A stretch of 64,000 nucleotides of DNA from Mimachlamys varia. Taxonomy: Eukaryota; Mollusca; Bivalvia; Pectinida; Pectinidae. Each line of letters begins with the position of its first letter. Within the stretch, counting starts at the first letter, position 1. The notes under the pieces were generated by a model. It did not search any database. It was not told the origin of the DNA and saw only the letters and a program-made list of their open reading frames with translations. Shown here piece after piece: positions 52,038 through 64,000 of the stretch. Made by a program: the position numbers and the translations under genes. The stretch spans positions 61,875,686 through 61,939,685 of the forward strand of contig OX392529.1 in assembly GCA_947623455.1 (NCBI GenBank), read 5' to 3'.

Positions 52038-55000
52038 AGGGCAAAAACTGGTTTGGTAAATAATACTATAGCAAGTCATGTTTACAATGTCAAAAACATG
52101 TTGCAGATCTTTGGAATACCGGACCTCGTATGACAGAACTGGAACTCTCCGTAGCAGATTCCTAGTTTGGCTGTTCTGGAGCAGGGATGGAGGAGAGATA
52201 CCTCGATAGACTGTACTGGTGCAGAGGAGTTGCTGCCGACATACCTCAAACGCTGTACTGGACGTGGAGCACTTGACCGCTGCGCGGTCAGGTATTTTCA
52301 TCGGCAGAACGATAACATTCTTTCTTTTTCTCAATCTGTTGTAAGAATGAAGGACAGATAATGCGTCGGATCCAAATTCCAACTAGGCTGCTTCCAAACC
52401 TTGCTCGCTCTTCAGTCGAAGAAATGGACAATGTTGATCTTTGATCCTGTCTTTCAAACTGTGTTCCTCTCTATTATTACAGATACCTTTATGAAGAAAA
52501 AGTCTGCTATTCAAATACAACAATGTCTTCTCAAACCATGTGGGCATATCAAGTTGCATGAAATGTACATTTGGTATGCCATACACCCGCATGTGGCGAG
52601 AGTGATGTTATATTTGATGGTGCCGGGTTTTCTACCTCTGAAGATCTGTAAAACTTGAGTTGAATGCGGGGCGTTTGACTTGAGAGAAGTCAGCAGCGTT
52701 CATAATTTGACTGACATGAGGGGTATAATAGTGTTTGGATAGGCCGACTTGGATTTGGTTTCTCGCCATTTCCTGTCCTTCTTCTACAACATTTTAACTG
52801 TTATTACAAGCAGAAGTGCTTTGTAATGAACAGTTCGCGGTCTGATGACATTAGTCTGAAGGTATCGTTTTTATACGTGGCGGCGGTAAGGTATCGCCGA
52901 TTTTACCAAAAATTGGTTTGGTAAATCGATACCATTGCAAATCTTTCAAAATAATTACACTCTGTCAGAATAACATTACAGATCCTGGGAATACCGGGCC
53001 TCGTATGGCAGTACAGGAGCTGTCCGTAGCAGATTCCTAGTTTGGCTGTACTGGAACAGGGATGGAGGAGAGATACCTCGATAGGCTGTACTGGTGCAGA
53101 GGAGTTGCTGCCGACATACCTCAAACGCTGTACTGGACGTGGAGCACTTGACCGCTGCGCGGTCAGGTATTTTCATCGGCAGAACGGTAATATTCTTTCT
53201 TTTTCTCAATCTGTTGTAAGAATGAAGGACAGATAATGCGTCGGATCCAAATTCCAACTAGGCTGCTTCCAAACCTTGCTCGCTCTTGCAGTCGAAGAAA
53301 TGGACAATGTTGATCTTTGATCGGGTCTTTCAAACTGTGTTCCTTTCTATTATTACAGATACCTTTATGAAGAAAATGTCTGCTATTCAAATACAACAAT
53401 GCCTTCTCAAATCATGTGGGCATATCAAGTTGCATGAAATGTACATTTGGTATGCCATACACCCGCATGTGTCGAGAGTGATGTTGTATTTGATGGTGCC
53501 GGGTTTTCTACCTCTGAAGATCTGTAAAACTTGAGTTGAATGCGGGGCGTTTGACTTGAGAGAAGTCAGCAGCGTTCATAATTTGACTGACATGAGAGGT
53601 ATAATAGTGTTTGGATAGGCCGACTTGGATTTGGTTTCTCGCCATTTCCTGTCCTTCTTCTACAACATTTTAACTGTTATTACAAGCAGAAGTGCTTTGT
53701 AATGAACAGTTCGCGGTCTGATGACATTAGTCTGAAGGTATCGTTTTTATACGTGGCGGCGGTAAGGTATCGCCGATTTTACCAAAAATTGGTTTGGTAA
53801 ATCGATACCATTGCAAATCTTTCAAAATAATTACACTCTGTCAGAATAACATTACAGATCCTGGGAATACCGGGCCTCGTATGGCAGTACTGGAGCTGTC
53901 CGTAGCAGATTCCTAGTTTGGCTGTACTGGAACAGGGATGGAGGAGAGATACCTCGATAGGCTGTACTGGTGCAGAGGAGTTGCTGCCGACATACCTCAA
54001 ACGCTTCACTGGACGTGGAGCACTTGACCGCTGCGCGGTCAGGTATTTTCATCGGCAGAACGGTAATATTCTTTCTTTTTCTCAATCTGTTGAAAGAATG
54101 AAGGACAGATAATGCGTCGGATCCAAATTCCAACTAGGCTGCTTCCAAACCTTACTCGCTCTTGCAGTCGAAGAAATGGACAATGTTGATCTTTGATCGG
54201 GTCTTTCAAACTGCGTTCCTCTCTATTACTACAGATACCTTTATGGAGAAAATGTCTGCTATTCAAATACAACAATGTCTTCTCAAATCATGTGGGCATA
54301 TCAAGTTGCATCAGATGTACATTTGGTATGCCAGATCGGCGCATGTGGCGAAAATGATGTTGTATTTGAAGGTGCCGGGTTTTCTACCTCTGAAGATCTG
54401 TAAAACTTGAGTTGAATGCGGGGCGTTTGACTTGAGAGAAGTCAGCAGCGTTCATAATTTGACTGACATGAGGGGTATAATAGTGTTTGGATAGGCCGAC
54501 TTGGATTTGGTTTCTCGCCATTTCCTGTCCTTCTTCTACAACATTTTAACTGTTATTACAAGCAGAAGTGCTTTGTAATGAACAGTTCGCGGCCTGATGA
54601 CATTAGTCTGAAGGTATCGTTTTTATACGTGGCGGCGGTAAGGTATCGCCGATTTTACCAAAAATTGGTTTGGTAAATCGATACCATTGCAAATCTTTCA
54701 AAATAATTACACTCTGTCAGAATAACATTACAGATCCTGGGAATACCGGGCCTCGTATGGCAGTACTGGAGCTGTCCGTAGCCGATTCCTAGTTTGGCTG
54801 TACTGGAACAGGGATGGAGGAGGGATACCTCGATAGGCTGTACTGGTGCAGAGGAGTTGCTGCCGACATACCTCAAACGCTGTACTGGATGTGGAGCACT
54901 TGACCGCTGCGCGGTCAGGTATTTTCATCGGCAGAACGGTAATATTCTTTCTTTTTCTCAATCTGTTGTAAGAATGAAGGACAGATAACGCGTCGGATCC

Positions 55001-58000
55001 AAATTCCAACTAGGCTGCTTCCAAACCTTGCTCGCTCTTGCAGTCGAAGAAATGGACAATGTTGATCTTTGATCGGGTCTTTCAAACTGTGTTCCTCTCT
55101 ATTATTACAGATACCTTTATGAAGAAAAAGTCTGCTATTCAAATACAACAATGCCTTCTCAAACCATGTGGGCATATCAAGTTGCATGAAATGTACATTT
55201 GGTATGCCATACACCCGCATGTGGCGAGAATGATGTTGTATTTGAAGGTGCCGGGTTTTCTACCTCTGAAGATCTGTAAAACTTGAGTTGAATGCGGGGC
55301 GTTTGACTTGAGAGAAATCAGCAGCGTTCATAATTTGACTGACATGAGGGGTATAATAGTGTTTGGATAGGCCGACTTGGATTTGGTTTCTCGCCATTTC
55401 CTGTCCTTCTTCTACAACATTTTAACTGTTATTACAAGCAGAAGTGCTTTGTAATGAACAGTTCGCGGCCTGATGACATTAGTCTGAAGGTATCGTTTTC
55501 ATACGTGGCGGCGGTAAGGTATCGCCGATTTTACCAAAAATTGGTTTGGTAAATCGATACCATTGCAAATCTTTCAAAATAATTACACTCTGTCACAATA
55601 ACATTACAGATCCTGGGAATACCGGACCTCGTATGGCAGTACTGGAGCTGTCCGTAGCAGATTCCTAGTTTGGCTGTACTGGAACAGGGATGGAGGAGAG
55701 ACACCTCGATAGGCTGTACTGGTGCAGAGGAGTTGCTGCCGACATACCTCAAACGCTGTACTGGATGTGGAGCACTTGACCGCTGCGCGGTCAGGTATTT
55801 TCATCGGCAGAACGGTAATATTCTTTCTTTTTCTCAATCTGTTGTAAGAATGAAGGACAGATAACGCGTCGGATCCAAATTCCAACAAGGCTGCTTCCAA
55901 ACCTTGCTCGCTCTTGCAGTCGAAGAAATGGACAATGTTGATCTTTGATCGGGTCTTTCAAACTGTGTTCCTCTCTATTATTACAGATACCTTTATGAAG
56001 AAAAAGTCTGCTATTCAAATACAACAATGCCTTCTCAAATCATGTGGGCATATCAAGTTGCATCAGATGTACATTTGGTATGCCAGATCGGCGCATGTGG
56101 CGAGAATGATGTTGTATTTGAAGGTGCCGGGTTTTCTACCTCTGAAGATCTGTAAAACTTGAATTGATTGCGGGGCGGTTGACTTGAGATAAGTCAGCAG
56201 CGTTCATACTTTGACTGACATGAGGGGTATGATGGTGTTTGGATAGGCCGACTTGGATTTGGTTTCTCGCCATTTCCTGTCCTTCTTCTACAACATTTTA
56301 ACTGTTATTACAAGCAGAAGTGCTTTGTAATGAACAGTTCGCGGCCTGATGACATTAGTCTGAAGGTATCGTTTTCATACGTGGCGGCGGTAAGGTATCG
56401 CCGATTTTACCAAAATTTGGTTTGGTAAATCGATACCATTGCAAATCTTTCAAAATAATTACACTCTGTCAGAATAACATTACAGATGCTGGGAATACCG
56501 GGCCTCGTATGGCAGTACTGGAGCTGTCCGTAGTAGATTCCTAGTTTGCCTGTACTGGAACAGGGATGGAGGAGAGATAACTCGATAGGCTGTACTGGTG
56601 CAGAGGAGTTGCTGCCGACCTACCCCAAACGCTGTACTGGATGTGGAGCACTTGACCGCTGCGCGGTCAGGTATTTTCATCGGCAGAACGGTAATATTCT
56701 TTCTTTTTCTCAATCTGTTGTAAGAATGATGGACAGATAATGCGTCGGATCCGAATTCCAACTAGGCTGCTTCCAAACCTTGCTCACTCTTGCAGTCGAA
56801 GAAATGGACAATGTTGATCTTTGATCGGGTCTTTCAAACTGTGTTCCTCTCTCGCTTTACATTGTTTTCTTCACTTAAATCTCTCACAATCATTGGTGTC
56901 TGATTGTTTTGGGATTTACTTGTTTGCAAACATGTGAAAAAAGGTTGAATGCGGGCCGATTGACTTTAGAGAAGTCAGCAGCGTTCATAATTTGATTGGC
57001 ATGAGGGGTATAATAGTGTTTGGATAGGCCGACTTGGATTTGGTTTCTCACCATTTCCTGTCCTTCTTCTACAACATATTTACTGTTATTACTAGCAAAA
57101 GTGCTTTGTAATGAACAGTACGCGGCCTGATGACATTAGTCTGAAGGTATCGTTTTTATACGTGGCGGCGGTAAGGTATCGCCGATTTTACCAAAAATTG
57201 GTTTGGTAAATCGATACCATTGCAAATCTTTCAAAATAATTACACTCTGTCAGAATAACATTGCAGATGCTGGGAATACCGGGCCTCGTTTGCTAGTACT
57301 GGACCTGTCTGTAGCAGATTCCTAGTCTGGCTGTACTGGAACAGGGATGGAGGAGAGATACCTCGATAGGCTGTACTGGTGCAGAGGAGTTGCTGCCGAC
57401 CTACCCCAAACGCTGTACTGGATGTGGAGCACTTGACCGCTGCGCGGTCAGGTATTTTCATCGGCAGAACGGTAATATTCTTTTTTTTTCTCAATCTGTT
57501 GTAAGAATGAAGGAAGGATAATGCGTCGGATCTAAAGTTCAACTAGGCTGCTTCCAAACCTAACTCACTCTTGTAATCGAAGAAATGGACAATGTTGATC
57601 TTTGATCGGGTCTTTCAAACTGTGTTCCTCTCTCGCTTTACATTGTTTTCTTCACTTAAATCTCTCACAATCATTGGTGTCTGATTGTTTTGGGATTTAC
57701 TTGTTTGCAAACATGTGAAAAAAGGTTGAATGCGGGCCGATTGACTTGAGAGAAGTCAGCAGCGTTCATAATTTGATTGGCATGAGGGGTATAATAGTGT
57801 TTGGATAGGCCGACTTGGATTTGGTTTCTCACCATTTCCTGTCCTTCTTCTACAACATATTTACTGTTATTACTAGCAAAAGTGCTTTGTAATGAACAGT
57901 ACGCGGCCTGATGACATTAGTCTGAAGGTATCGTTTTTATACGTGGCGGCGGTAAGGTATCGCCGATTTTACCAAAAATTGGTTTGGTAAATCGATACCA

Positions 58001-61000
58001 TTGCAACTCTTTCAAAATAATTACACTCTGTCAGAATAACATTGCAGATGCTGGGAATACCGGGCCTCGTTTGCTAGTACTGGAGCTGTCTGTAGCAGAT
58101 TCCTAGTCTGGCTGTACTGGAACAGGGATGGAGGAGAGATACCTCGATAGGCTGTACTGGTGCAGAGGAGTTGCTGCCGACCTACCCCAAACGCTGTACT
58201 GGATGTGGAGCACTTGACCGCTGCGCGGTCAGGTATTTTCATCGGCAGAACGGTAATATTCTTTCTTTTTCTCAATCTGTTGTAAGAATGAAGGAAGGAT
58301 AATGCGTCGGATCTAAAGTTCAACTAGGCTGCTTCCAAACCTAACTCACTCTTGTAATCGAAGAAATGGACAATGTTGATCTTTGATCCTGTCTTTCAAA
58401 CTGTGTTCCTCTCTCGCTTTGCATTGTTTTCTTCACGAAAATCTCTCACAATCATTGGTGTCTGATTGTTTTGGGATTTACTTGTTTGCAAACATGTAAA
58501 AAAAGGTTGAATGCGGGCCGATTGACTTGAGAGAAATCAGCAGCGTTCATATTTTGATTGGCATGAGGGGTATAATAGTGTTTGGATAGGCCGACTTGGA
58601 TTTGGTTTCTCACCATTTCCTGTCCTTCTTCTACAACATATTTACTGTTATTACTAGCAAAAGTGCTTTGTAATGAACAGTACGCGGCCTGATGACATTA
58701 GTCTGAAGGTATCGTTTTTATACGTGGCGGCGGTAAGGTATCGCCGATTTTACCAAAAATTGGTTTGGTAAATCGATACCATTGCAAATCTTTCAAAATA
58801 ATTACACTCTGTCAGAATAACATTGCAGATCCTGGGAATACCGGGCCGCGTATGGCAGTACTGGAGCTGTCCGTAGCAGATTCCTAGTTTGCCTGTACTG
58901 GAACAGGGATGGAGGAGAGATACCTCGATAGGCTGTACTGGTGCAGAGGAGTTGCTGCCGACATACCTCAAACGCTGTACTGGATGTGGAGCACTTGACC
59001 GCTGCGCGGTCAGGTATTTTCATCGACAGAACGGTAATATTCTTTCTTTTTCTCAATCTGTTGTAAGAATGAAGGACAGATAATGCGTCGGATCCAAATT
59101 CCAACTAGGCTGCTTCCAAACATTGCTCGCTCTTGCAGTCGAAGAAATGGACAATGTTGATCTTTGATCGGGTCTTTCAAACTGTGTTCCTCTCTATTAA
59201 TACAGATACCTTTAAGAAGAAAATGTCTGCTATTCAAATACAACAATGCCTTCCCAAATCATGTGGGCATATCAAGTTGCATCAGATGTACATTTGGTAT
59301 GCCAGATCGGCGCATGTGGCGAGAATGATGTTGTATTTGAAGGTGCCGGGTTTTCTACCTCTGAAGATCTGTAAAACTTGAATTGATTGCGGGGCGGTTG
59401 ACTTGAGAGAAGTCAGCAGCGTTCATAATTTGACTGACATGAGGGGTATGATAGTGTTTGGATAGGCCGACTTGGATTTGGTTTCTCGCCATTTCCTGTC
59501 CTTCTTCTACAACATTTTAACTGTTATTACAAGCAGAAGTGCTTTGTAATGAACAGTACGCGGCCTGATGATATCAGTCTGAAGGTATCGTTTTTATACG
59601 TGGCGGCGGTAAGGTATCGCCGATTTTACCAAAATTTGGTTTGGTAAATCGATACCATTGCAAATCTTTCAAAATAATTACACTCTGTCAGAATAACATT
59701 GCAGATCCTGGGAATACCGGGCCGCGTATGGCAGTACTGGAGCTGTCCGTAGCAGATTCCTAGTTTGCCTGTACTGGAACAGGGATGGAGGAGAGATACC
59801 TCGATAGGCTGTACTGGTGCAGAGGAGTTGCTGCCGACATACCTCAAACGCTGTACTGGATGTGGAGCACTTGACCGCGCAGCGGTCAGGTATTTTCATC
59901 GACAGAACGGTAATATTCTTTCTTTTTCTCAATCTGTTGTAAGAATGAAGGACAGATAATGCGTCGGATCCAAATTCCAACTAGGCTGCTTCCAAACCTT
60001 GCTCACTCTTGCAGTCGAAGAAATGGACAATGTTGATCTTTGATCGGGTCTTTCAAACTGTGTTCCTCTCTCGCTTTGCATTGTTTTCTTGACGAAAATC
60101 TCTCACAATCATTGGTGTCTGATTGTTTTGGGATTTACTTGTTTGTAAACATGTAAAAAAAGGTTGAATGCGGGGCGATTGACTTGAGAGAAATCAGCAG
60201 CGTTCATAATTTGATTGGCATTAGGGGTATAATAGTGTTTGGATAGGCCGACTTGGATTTGGTTTCTCGCCATTTCCTGCCCTTCTTCTACAACATATTT
60301 ACTGTTATTACTAGCAAAAGTGCTTTGTAATGAACAGTACGCGGCCTGATGACATTAGTCTGAAGGTATCGTTTTTATACATGGCGGCGGTAAGGTATCG
60401 CCGATTTTACCAAAAATTGGTTTGGTAAATCGATACCATTGCAAATCTTTCAAAATAATTACACTCTGTCAGAATAACATTGCAGATGCTGGGAATACCG
60501 GGCCTCGTTTGCTAGTACTGGAGCTGTCTGTAGCAGATTCCTAGTCTGGCTGTACTGGAACAGGGATGGAGGAGAGATACCTCGATAGGCTGTACTGGTG
60601 CAGAGGAGTTGCTGCCGACCTACCCCAAACGCTGTACTGGATATGGAGCACTTGACCGCTGCGCGGTCAGGTATTTTCATCGGCAGAACGGTAATATTCT
60701 TTTTTTTTCTCAATCTGTTGTAAGAATGAAGGAAGGATAATGCGTCGGATCTAAAGTTCAACTAGGCTGCTTCCAAACCTAACTCACTCTTGTAATCGAA
60801 GAAATGGACAATGTTGATCTTTGATCGGGTCTTTCAAATTGTGTTCCTCTCTCGCTTTGCATTGTTTTCTTCACGAAAATCTCTCACAATCATTGGTGTC
60901 TGATTGTTTTGGGATTTACTTGTTTGCAAACATGTAAAAAAAAAGGTTGAATGCGGGGCGATTGACTTGAGAGAAGTCAGCAGCGTTCATAATTTGATTG

Positions 61001-62215
61001 GCATGAGGGGTATTATAGTGTTTGGATAGGCCGACTTGGATTTGGTTTCTCATCATTTCCTGTCCTTCTTCTACAACATATTTACTGTTATTACTAGCAA
61101 AAGTGCTTTGTAATGAACAGTACGCGGCCTGATGACATTAGTCTGAAGGTATCGTTTTTATACGTGGCGGCGGTAAGGTATCGCCGATTTTACCAAAAAT
61201 TGGTTTGGTAAATCGATACCATTGCAAATCTTTCAAAATAATTACACTCTGTCAGAATAACATTGCAGATCCTGGGAATACCGGGCCGCGTATGGCAGTA
61301 CTGGAGCTGTCCGTAGCAGATTCCTAGTTTGCCTGTACTGGAACAGGGATGGAGGAGAGATACCTCGATAGGCTGTACTGGTGCAGAGGAGTTGCTGCCG
61401 ACATACCTCAAACGCTGTACTGGATGTGGAGCACTTGACCGCTGCGCGGTCAGGTATTTTCATCGACAGAACGGTAATATTCTTTCTTTTTCTCAATCTG
61501 TTGTAAGAATGAAGGACAGATAATGCGTCGGATCCAAATTCCAACTAGGCTGCTTCCAAACCTTACTCGTTCTTGCAGTCGAAGAAATGGACAATGTTGA
61601 TCTTTGATCCTGTCTTTCAAACTGTGTTCCTCTCTATTATTACAGATACCTTTATGAAAAAAATCTGCTATTCAAATACAACAATGTCTTCTCAAATCAT
61701 GTGGGCATATCAAGTTGCATCAGATGTACATTTGGTATGCCAGATCGGCGCATGTGGCAAGAATGATGTTGTATTTGAAGGTGCCGGGTTTTCTACCTCT
61801 GAAGATCTGTAAAACTTGAATTGATTGCGGGGCGGTTGACTTGAGAGAAGTCAGCAGCGTTCATAATTTGACTGACATGAGGGGTATGATAGTGTTTGGA
61901 TAGGCCGACTTGGATTTGGTTTCTCGCCATTTCCTGTCCTTCTTCTACAACATTTTAACTGTTATTACAAGCAGAAGTGCTTTGTAATGAACAGTACGCG
62001 GCCTGATGACATCAGTCTGAAGGTATCGTTTTTATACGTGGCGGCGGTAAGGTATCGCCGATTTTACCAAAATTTGGTTTGGTAAATCGATACCATTGCA
62101 ACTCTTTTAAAATAATTACACTCTGTCAGGATAACATTGCAGATCCTGGGAATACCGGACCTCGAATGGCAGTACTGGAGCTGTCCGTAGCCGATTCCTA
62201 GTTTGGCTGTACTGG
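52038..62215. repeat. modular satellite: 12 units of 876 or about 781 bp
   Basis: A common core alternates with one of two modules after 'tgtgttcctctct'. Module A (about 195 bp) begins 'attattacagatacc' and ends 'gaagatctgtaaaacttga'. Module B (about 95 bp) begins 'cgctttacattgttttc' and ends 'caaacatgtgaaaaaa'. Using the 'gcgcggtcaggtattttc' landmark (52286, 53157, 54033, 54909, 55785, 56661, 57441, 58222, 59004, 59880, 60661, 61444), the order is A A A A A B B B A B B A. The first unit is the most diverged, and the array ends mid-unit at 62215. Short ORFs of 64-100 codons recur on both strands in every unit but resemble no known protein. Confidence 0.95.
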
Positions 62216-64000
62216 TTAGATATGAACAAGTGCAAATAAGTGAATAAACAGATTGAAAGACTAATGTTTTCCCAAAAATTGAGGAATAATTAACAACGTT
62301 TTATCAGTGACCTCCTATGGGTATAAAACGACCACCAGTGATAGACGAAAGAGCATCGAACAATCACTAATGCATAGCCAAAAGAATATGGAACAGCCAT
62401 CTATGACGGACAAGTGTATAGAATAACTTCGACTTACCAAAGAGTATGGAATTGCAAACAACCAAAGTGCATGAAACGGCAACCAAGTCCAACCCAAGAG
62501 TATAAAAGCAGGCACCTATGGTCGCCAGAACAGTATACAACTGATGACTGGCTAAAAATATGGGTCAACTACCTATGACCAACTACAGTGTAGGATACAA
62601 ACATTGGTTGACCAGAAGATTGAAGCAATATCTGACAAATCGCGGTGCAAATATTGAAACAAAACAGACCCAAGCACAGGACAACAAACGAAAAGACCAG
62701 GGAGGGGAAACAGCAATGCTAAAAGGCCAACAAAAGATAGAAGCAATATCTACATCTGAGTATTAGGAAAGCAATCATAAGGAAGACGCGCAACCTAAGA
62801 CTGACCAGATCATATTATGATTTAGAACAGACGAAATAGAATGGATCAAACAGCAAATACAGACCAGAAAATTAAACAAAGTGACAGAACGATAAGTTTT
62901 GTACAACCACCAGCTACAGACAGTAGCAGACAGAACCACTGCTTGTGACAACCCATAATGTATCTGAAATAATAAAGCAAGGAAAAACGAATAAGGCTTA
63001 ATTATTGGACTTCACCGACCGACCTACGGGGAATGTATCAACACAGCGGAGTTGTCTACTAATCACAAAACAAAATCAATATCGGAACCACCTGACAACG
63101 GAGCAAAGGAACAAACTGAAGATAAATAACAGGCGCAAGATAACTACCGGCAGGAGACTAAAATGGTGAAATTAACCGCCACAAAAATTTTGAGGATATG
63201 AGCACACTAAGCAATTGATAAGAGATACAATAGCCCATTACAAAAAACGGACTACACATGCTAATGAACCTAAAGACGCTTATCCAGGAAACGCCATCCA
63301 AGCCATGGCGACCATGGAAAAGAACACATAAGTTTAGTTCCAACGTTGACAGCGCCGATTAATTATTTAACAGGTATTATTGATATTTCATTACTATCAT
63401 AGTCATAGGTTTTTCTGATAATGAGTATTAAAAGTTTTATGTTTGTTGGTTGGTTAAAAGCAGTTTAACCTCAATTTATATGTCACTATCTGGTATTTTT
63501 TAGTAACTCGGATTAACAGATGTACCTGGTATTCGTTCTGGTATAGAAGTAATAAATCAGAACAGCATGTGATATGTGTTGACATATATAGGTATTTAGT
63601 GGCATTTTAATATCATAATTTGATTAATTTCTTCGGCAGTATCAAAAAGGGTGCAGAGATGTACAAGATATGACCACGTACGACTCATGTGGTGGGTGAG
63701 GGGTCAATCATCAATGCCGGACCAAAAGTTAATTGATAGAGGTAACAATTTGTTTGGGGACATCAATACAAGAAAGGCCACCATTGCTATGACAACCATT
63801 TACAGAACACTTCGGTAACTACAGACATAATTACGTACCACTCCTACGTTGACAATTCGTTACAACACAGGTATAATTTATATTACATTAAATATCACAG
63901 TCCTAAAATAAGATCATTTTAAGAACATCCTATGTCACTGGGTACAAATCTGCTAAAGTTTAGTTATGTTAATATATCAGATATTCTTCCTAGTTAAGGC
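62216..64000. other. right flank, nothing recognised
   Basis: AT-rich. The first part (62290-62600) is A-rich with a faint repeat of 'agagtat(gg)a' and 'cctatga(cc)' phrases at irregular intervals. A 68-codon ORF at 62560-62766 (plus) has no recognisable similarity. No RNA gene seen. Confidence 0.5.

Noticed and set aside
59560..59600. Hammerhead ribozyme in the modular satellite (CTGATGA followed by TGAAGG)
   Set aside because: The second core reads GAAG rather than GAAA, the stem between is only three pairs and uses core bases, and no matching stem I or NUH cleavage site was found.

Overview
The window looks like nuclear DNA of an invertebrate, most likely a bivalve mollusc and possibly a scallop. 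The reasons are an intron-rich animal gene, spliceosomal U2 snRNA genes, low overall GC, very heavy tandem-repeat load, and dispersed repeats whose style I associate with bivalve genomes (a tRNA-headed SINE, CAGGG-ended hAT-like MITEs, 'gtccgtccgtc' repeats). The species call is inference. No prokaryotic or viral gene block is visible.

Only one protein-coding gene is securely supported: SELENOO (selenoprotein O, a mitochondrial protein adenylyltransferase) on the minus strand, 28128 to 12757. Thirteen coding exons could be joined by eye with GT-AG splice sites and consistent phases. They give 704 codons plus stop and end in an in-frame UGA (selenocysteine), two serines and TAA. Its introns hold several elements: a head-to-head pair of U2 snRNA genes in intron 2; an 83-bp minisatellite made from the end of exon 4 plus its splice donor in intron 4; a SINE whose tRNA-like head has become a 60-bp tandem array in intron 7; extra copies of the exon 9 splice-donor region in intron 9; a 43/45-bp minisatellite and a LINE tail in intron 1; and several MITEs.

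Most of the remainder is repetitive. From left to right: AT-rich unique DNA (1-2030); a 51-bp satellite of nearly 8 kb (2030-9925); the 3' flank of SELENOO (9926-12756); SELENOO (12757-28128); a 1.8-kb element with long inverted termini lying between remnants of a 60-bp satellite (28454-30255); the 60-bp satellite (30620-33370); a 19-bp satellite (33390-35010); a possible CpG-containing promoter (36030-36430); two direct repeats flanking a dead LINE 3' end (36735-39233); a TA-flanked MITE; a 62-bp satellite (40228-41612); an internally deleted hAT-like element (42207-43172); a mosaic of old dispersed repeats (43180-52030); a 10.2-kb modular satellite (52038-62215) with two interchangeable modules giving 876- and about 781-bp units; and AT-rich DNA to the end.

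The long open frames inside the satellites arise because the repeat lengths are multiples of three, or because the unit has no stop in several frames. They are not reported as genes. All coordinates and splice sites were read by eye; no homology search or folding program was available.
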